DNA of 10,333 nucleotides from assembly GCA_027576995.1 (NCBI GenBank), contig JANBQC010000381.1, forward strand, positions 8,382 through 18,714, read 5' to 3'. A program made the translations under genes and the position numbers. The stretch is from Dimargaris cristalligena. Taxonomy: Eukaryota; Kickxellomycota; Dimargaritomycetes; Dimargaritales; Dimargaritaceae. Each line of letters starts with the position of its first letter. The first letter of the stretch is position 1. Below, in pieces: positions 7,942-10,333 of this stretch. The notes under the pieces are model-generated. The model was given only the letters and a program-made list of their open reading frames with translations, was not told the origin of the DNA and made no database searches.

Positions 7942-8524
7942 GGTGGAATAGGGAGGAGGGGTAGTCAAGGCAAGGGAATGGGTCTAGCCCGAAAGTGTAA
8001 TGCAATAGAAATCTCGGCAGGATTCAGTCCAAGACATTAGGTCAGCCCGAGGGGAGAAAAGGGACGGGAAAGAAGGCGTAGCGGAGATCTTGACCAAAGC
8101 TACTGCTGTCAGGGAGGGGGAAAGGGGTGGGATGAATAACAAGTAAGCAAGTACGTAATTTCCCTGACTAGTCCGATGGCTGAGCTATTTTACACAGGGG
8201 CGGTACGCCATTGAGCTTCCGGAGCCACCCAAAAGTCATATTAATACGCATGGGCTTCGACGAAGCATATCCCTACGGCCAAGCATTACTGCTGTACGGA
8301 TCAGAGCTCATCAAATCGGTCGCCTGCGATTATAGTCAAATAATACCTTGTAAAGCAGCGGTCCATGTTGCCATGGTTTCCTCTATTGCATAGGCATACC
8401 AGCCGCTGAAGTGAAGCTAGACCGTTCGATCAATAACGAAAATAGCCACAATTACCCTAACCCCAGTCAGCCCAACTAACCCTTACTTTGATGGGGGAAT
8501 TTACGACCAACTTGGCTTCTTGAG

Positions 8525-8558
8525 GGCGTGGGCCACGCCAGGGCACCTTGGCCACGCC
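8525..8558. promoter_or_regulatory. GGCGTGG/CCACGCC triple element upstream of the peptide gene
   Basis: GGCGTGG (8525-8531) and CCACGCC (8533-8539) form a palindrome with a one-base centre, and a third copy CCACGCC lies at 8552-8558. The repeat extends to GGCCACGCCA, spaced 19 bp. It sits 59-92 bp upstream of the TATA box, a typical activator-site distance. GCGTGGG-type strings are bound by C2H2 zinc-finger factors in general; which factor would bind here is unknown. Confidence 0.4.
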
Positions 8559-8616
8559 ACCGTCGGCCGAATGGGTTATAGCCAAGTGGCAAACCTGCTC
8601 TATGTCGACTCCCGGA

Positions 8617-8624
8617 TATATAAA
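8617..8624 (+). promoter_or_regulatory. TATA box of the secreted-peptide gene
   Basis: A consensus TATATAAA in a GC-rich setting, 192 nt upstream of the ATG. With initiation some 30-60 nt downstream, the 5' leader would be roughly 130-160 nt and pyrimidine-rich. This is the clearest core promoter in the window and suggests regulated or strong expression. Confidence 0.6.
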
Positions 8625-8815
8625 GCCATGGGTTCCCTCCTTTTCCACAACCAACATCAATCATCCACTCTCAGCTACCCGCCTTTTCTATATTCCGAAC
8701 TGCTCCACTCCCTTAACCGCCCTCTTGCCTCTCTTATCTAGCTAAACTCTATTATTACCGCTCCAACTCCAGCTCCATTTCTTCTCCTCCGTTAACCCCC
8801 TTCCAGCCCTTCGCC

Positions 8816-9256
8816 ATGCACGCCGCCACCCTCACCCGCGCTTTCGGCCTCCTGCTGTTGGCCACTACCCTGGTCAGCCAGAGCCACCACCCCTCCGTCG
8901 CCTTTGCCGATGACAGCGTCACCATTGCGACTGTCCCCACCGAAACCCCCACCGCCACTACTACCACTATGGCCGTGGCCAACGAGGACTCCGCCACGCT
9001 GGACGATGCCGTCGAAGACCAGGACCCCGAGGAGTCCACGGCCGAAGAAGGGACCGGGGCCGCTGCCCTCGCTCCCGAAAGCGACGACGACTGGGTGGAA
9101 GGCGACCAGGCCGAAGAGGACACGAGTCCCGAATCGGCCCAGCTCCAGGCCTTCCGCGTCCGCTGCCAACGCCGCTACTTCTGGGACGGCTTCTGCCACC
9201 GCTGCACCCGCCCCTACTGGTGGAACCGCCGCTGCCACTCTCGCCCCCGCTGGTAA
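8816..9256 (+). CDS. Secreted Arg/Trp/Cys-rich peptide precursor with two tandem modules (unknown family)
   Basis: Single exon, 146 residues, ATG at 8816 in a CGCCATGC context. Residues 1-31 form a signal peptide with hydrophobic core FGLLLLATTLV and a likely cleavage after AFA (31). Residues 32-112 form a Thr/Ala/acidic segment with about 24 Asp/Glu and no Lys or Arg. Residues 113-146 are strongly basic, with ten Arg, four Trp and one Asp. The tail contains two adjacent 13-residue modules, RCQRRYFWDGFCH (116-128) and RCTRPYWWNRRCH (129-141), then SRPRW. The four Cys (117, 127, 130, 140) make a symmetric C-x9-C-x2-C-x9-C pattern that could give two disulfides. The whole protein lacks Lys. GC-rich, frame-consistent coding and a TATA box support a real gene. 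I do not recognise the family. The layout resembles prepropeptides whose acidic segment shields a cationic mature peptide, but role and processing are inference. Confidence 0.8.
   Translation: MHAATLTRAFGLLLLATTLVSQSHHPSVAFADDSVTIATVPTETPTATTTTMAVANEDSATLDDAVEDQDPEESTAEEGTGAAALAPESDDDWVEGDQAEEDTSPESAQLQAFRVRCQRRYFWDGFCHRCTRPYWWNRRCHSRPRW
9161..9238 (+). repeat. Tandem 39-bp coding duplication in the peptide gene
   Basis: Two directly adjacent 39-base units (9161-9199 and 9200-9238) each start CGCTGC and end TGCCAC, and encode the two 13-residue modules. Both begin with Arg-Cys and end with Cys-His, and share Arg, Tyr and Trp at fixed positions, which suggests an old internal duplication. Confidence 0.75.
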
Positions 9257-9307
9257 TCATCCCGCCCTTTCCGGCGAGCGATACCTCGCCCCCTCTCATC
9301 CCCCCAG

Positions 9308-9340
9308 TTTTTTTTTTTAAAAAAATTAATTTTAAAAAAA
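9308..9340. repeat. A/T-only block after the peptide gene stop
   Basis: Thirty-three bases with no G or C: T11, A7, TT, AA, T4, A7, starting 52 nt after the stop codon. It contains nested self-complementary strings (AAAATTAATTTT and TTTTTTTAAAAAAA) and could act as a U-rich/A-rich 3'-end efficiency element or simply be slippage-prone DNA. Confidence 0.6.
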
Positions 9341-9583
9341 GAACTAAAACCGAGCCTTCAGGCAGGGCGGGAGATACGAGTGGGATCTCAATTAATGATT
9401 GCACCTCGGGTAGTCTACGCGTTTTGAGCCAACATTTCCCTCCATCAGCTAAATCCAGGGATATATATATGTTCGTATTTTACCTTGCATGTTCTGCGGT
9501 ACTGGGCCCTAACCTCGAAGACCTCTTGTTTGCAGATACCTGTCCTTTTGACACCGATCTTGCCCAGTACCCTTTATATAATC

Positions 9584-9589
9584 AATAAA
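9584..9589 (+). terminator. Candidate poly(A) signal of the peptide gene
   Basis: A canonical AATAAA, about 330 nt downstream of the stop codon. It is the first such hexamer on the plus strand after the gene; an earlier non-canonical site at the A-rich block is equally possible. Confidence 0.35.
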
Positions 9590-9875
9590 GTAGATATTTT
9601 GCTATCGACCAACCCAGTCTTTAGGGTGGATCCAGGGATTCACCAGTTGCGGTAAAAAATGATATTCATATTAGTATATCTCTGTGCCTACCATGTGAGG
9701 GGGGCCCGCAGTCCCCGGTTAATAAGCCTTAGATGATTAATTAGTTGCTGGCTGGTTTCCTGGCTGAATTTCATCCATGACCATAACGCAGCAATTCACC
9801 TATTCGGAGATTTATTCAATTTAGAAATGGTAGGGTAGCGTAGGGCTCTATCAAAATGGAATATAGAGGTACTGT

Positions 9876-10040
9876 ATGGGCACTTGTTTCTTCGCCCACG
9901 CCGGTCAACTTGCAGTATCCCTAAATCCGGATCGTGCACACGGAGAGGTTGATCCCAGGGCCGTGAAGGCCAAGCCCATAGTGTGGCCGGACCTGCTTAA
10001 CCATTCCAAGCATAACCTCGCCCAACTATTGTCATTTTAG
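9876..10040 (+). CDS. Possible small ORF, 54 residues, unknown
   Basis: Starts ATGGGC (Gly at position 2, but T at -3) and stops at TAG 10038-10040, with a TAG just upstream in frame. It lies in a local GC-rich island inside AT-rich DNA, the composition seen in true exons here, and includes KAKPIVWPDLLNHS. I do not recognise it. A cttgcag acceptor-like site lies inside it (AG at 9913-9914), so its right part could alternatively be an exon. The opposite strand also has a short open frame here. Low confidence that it is translated. Confidence 0.18.
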   Translation: MGTCFFAHAGQLAVSLNPDRAHGEVDPRAVKAKPIVWPDLLNHSKHNLAQLLSF

Positions 10041-10303
10041 TATTTGGAAAAGGTGAAGACCCCTACCGGAGGCGGAAGTATTCATCCTTCCACCCAGACT
10101 GAGGTGCTTTAGTGATCTGGGCCAGTCTTCCATAATTCATCATTATGTCCATCCTTCTTCATTCCCTCTCTTCATTATTCATTACTGACGGGTTGCATCT
10201 TCTGCCACCACAGCAACACCCACCCTCGCCTATCGGTAGATTGGATCTGGGGCACCACTAGTTCGCCATGTTTAACATCTTGTCTATTAACCACCTTTTC
10301 TAA

Positions 10304-10329
10304 ATATATATATATATATATATATATAT
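10304..10329. repeat. (AT)13 microsatellite at the window edge
   Basis: A perfect alternating AT tract of 26 bases, four bases from the end of the window, similar in kind and length to the tract at 5636-5660. Confidence 0.95.
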
Positions 10330-10333
10330 CCCC

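Larger units (their letters stand above)
7942..8815. promoter_or_regulatory. Divergent spacer between COQ3 and the secreted-peptide gene
   Basis: This 874-nt stretch separates COQ3 (minus) from the peptide gene (plus), so it must hold both promoters. A short plus-strand open frame with its first ATG at 8250 and stop at 8391-8393 (47 residues) has a poor start context and no recognisable domain; I do not call it a gene. On the right are a GC-rich palindromic element and a TATA box, then a pyrimidine-rich leader of about 150 nt before the ATG at 8816. Confidence 0.5.
9257..10333. other. Right-hand region without a firmly supported gene
   Basis: About 1.08 kb, beginning with the peptide gene's 3' flank. 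It holds an A/T-only block, an AATAAA, a small GC-rich island with a 54-codon open frame (9876-10040), and a terminal (AT)n tract. I found no tRNA-like A/B box pair and no recognisable exon of a neighbouring gene. Confidence 0.5.

Noticed and set aside
8211..8393. A 60-residue plus-strand frame in the COQ3/peptide spacer
   Set aside because: It opens with TTG; the first ATG (8250) has a poor context, another frame over the same bases is equally open, and no domain is visible.
8792..9320. Overlapping frames across the peptide gene (Pro/Arg-rich on plus, Gly/Ala/Val-rich on minus)
   Set aside because: Their compositions are those expected from reading GC-rich codons out of frame. Only the 8816-9256 frame has a signal peptide, a TATA-linked ATG and patterned cysteines.
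9940..9965. A GGTTGATCCC string resembling a tRNA B box
   Set aside because: No matching A box or cloverleaf arms flank it, and the invariant GGTTC core is not met.
1..10333. CRISPR arrays, insertion sequences, integrated virus or transposon genes
   Set aside because: No spaced direct repeats, terminal inverted repeats with a transposase, reverse transcriptase or integrase motifs were seen. The gene content is ordinary fungal nuclear.

Overview
The window looks like nuclear DNA of a filamentous or early-diverging fungus. Its genes have spliceosomal introns (about 160-360 nt, GT..AG, with donors such as GTACGT and GTAAGT and CTAAC-type branch points). Starts sit in (A/G)CCATGG-like contexts, AATAAA signals occur downstream of several stops, coding DNA is GC-rich and spacers are AT-rich with microsatellites. 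One gene resembles RRG7, a family I know only from fungi. I cannot name the species or phylum from this sequence.

Layout, left to right: (1) an RRG7-like mitochondrial gene (minus, 66-950); (2) a spacer; (3) a single-exon NAD(P)-dependent aldehyde dehydrogenase (minus, 1622-3052); (4) a spacer with a trinucleotide repeat; (5) a five-exon SDS3/BRMS1-like subunit of a Sin3-type histone deacetylase complex (minus, 3728-5423), whose exons I reassembled from splice signals and reading phase; (6) an 854-nt spacer with a (TA)n tract and a GC-rich open block that may be an unrecognised exon; (7) a three-exon COQ3 ubiquinone O-methyltransferase (minus, 6278-7941); (8) an 874-nt divergent spacer with a TATA box and a GC-rich palindromic element; (9) a single-exon plus-strand gene (8816-9256) for a secreted peptide precursor of a family I do not recognise; (10) about 1.1 kb with no well-supported gene but one short open frame.

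The four recognised housekeeping genes are all on the minus strand but are separated by several hundred bases each, so they are independent transcription units. Two of them (RRG7-like and COQ3) serve mitochondrial respiration. The most unusual item is the secreted peptide: signal peptide, a long propeptide-like segment with acidic residues only, then a 35-residue Arg/Trp/Cys-rich tail made of two adjacent copies of a 13-residue module. Its function is unknown.
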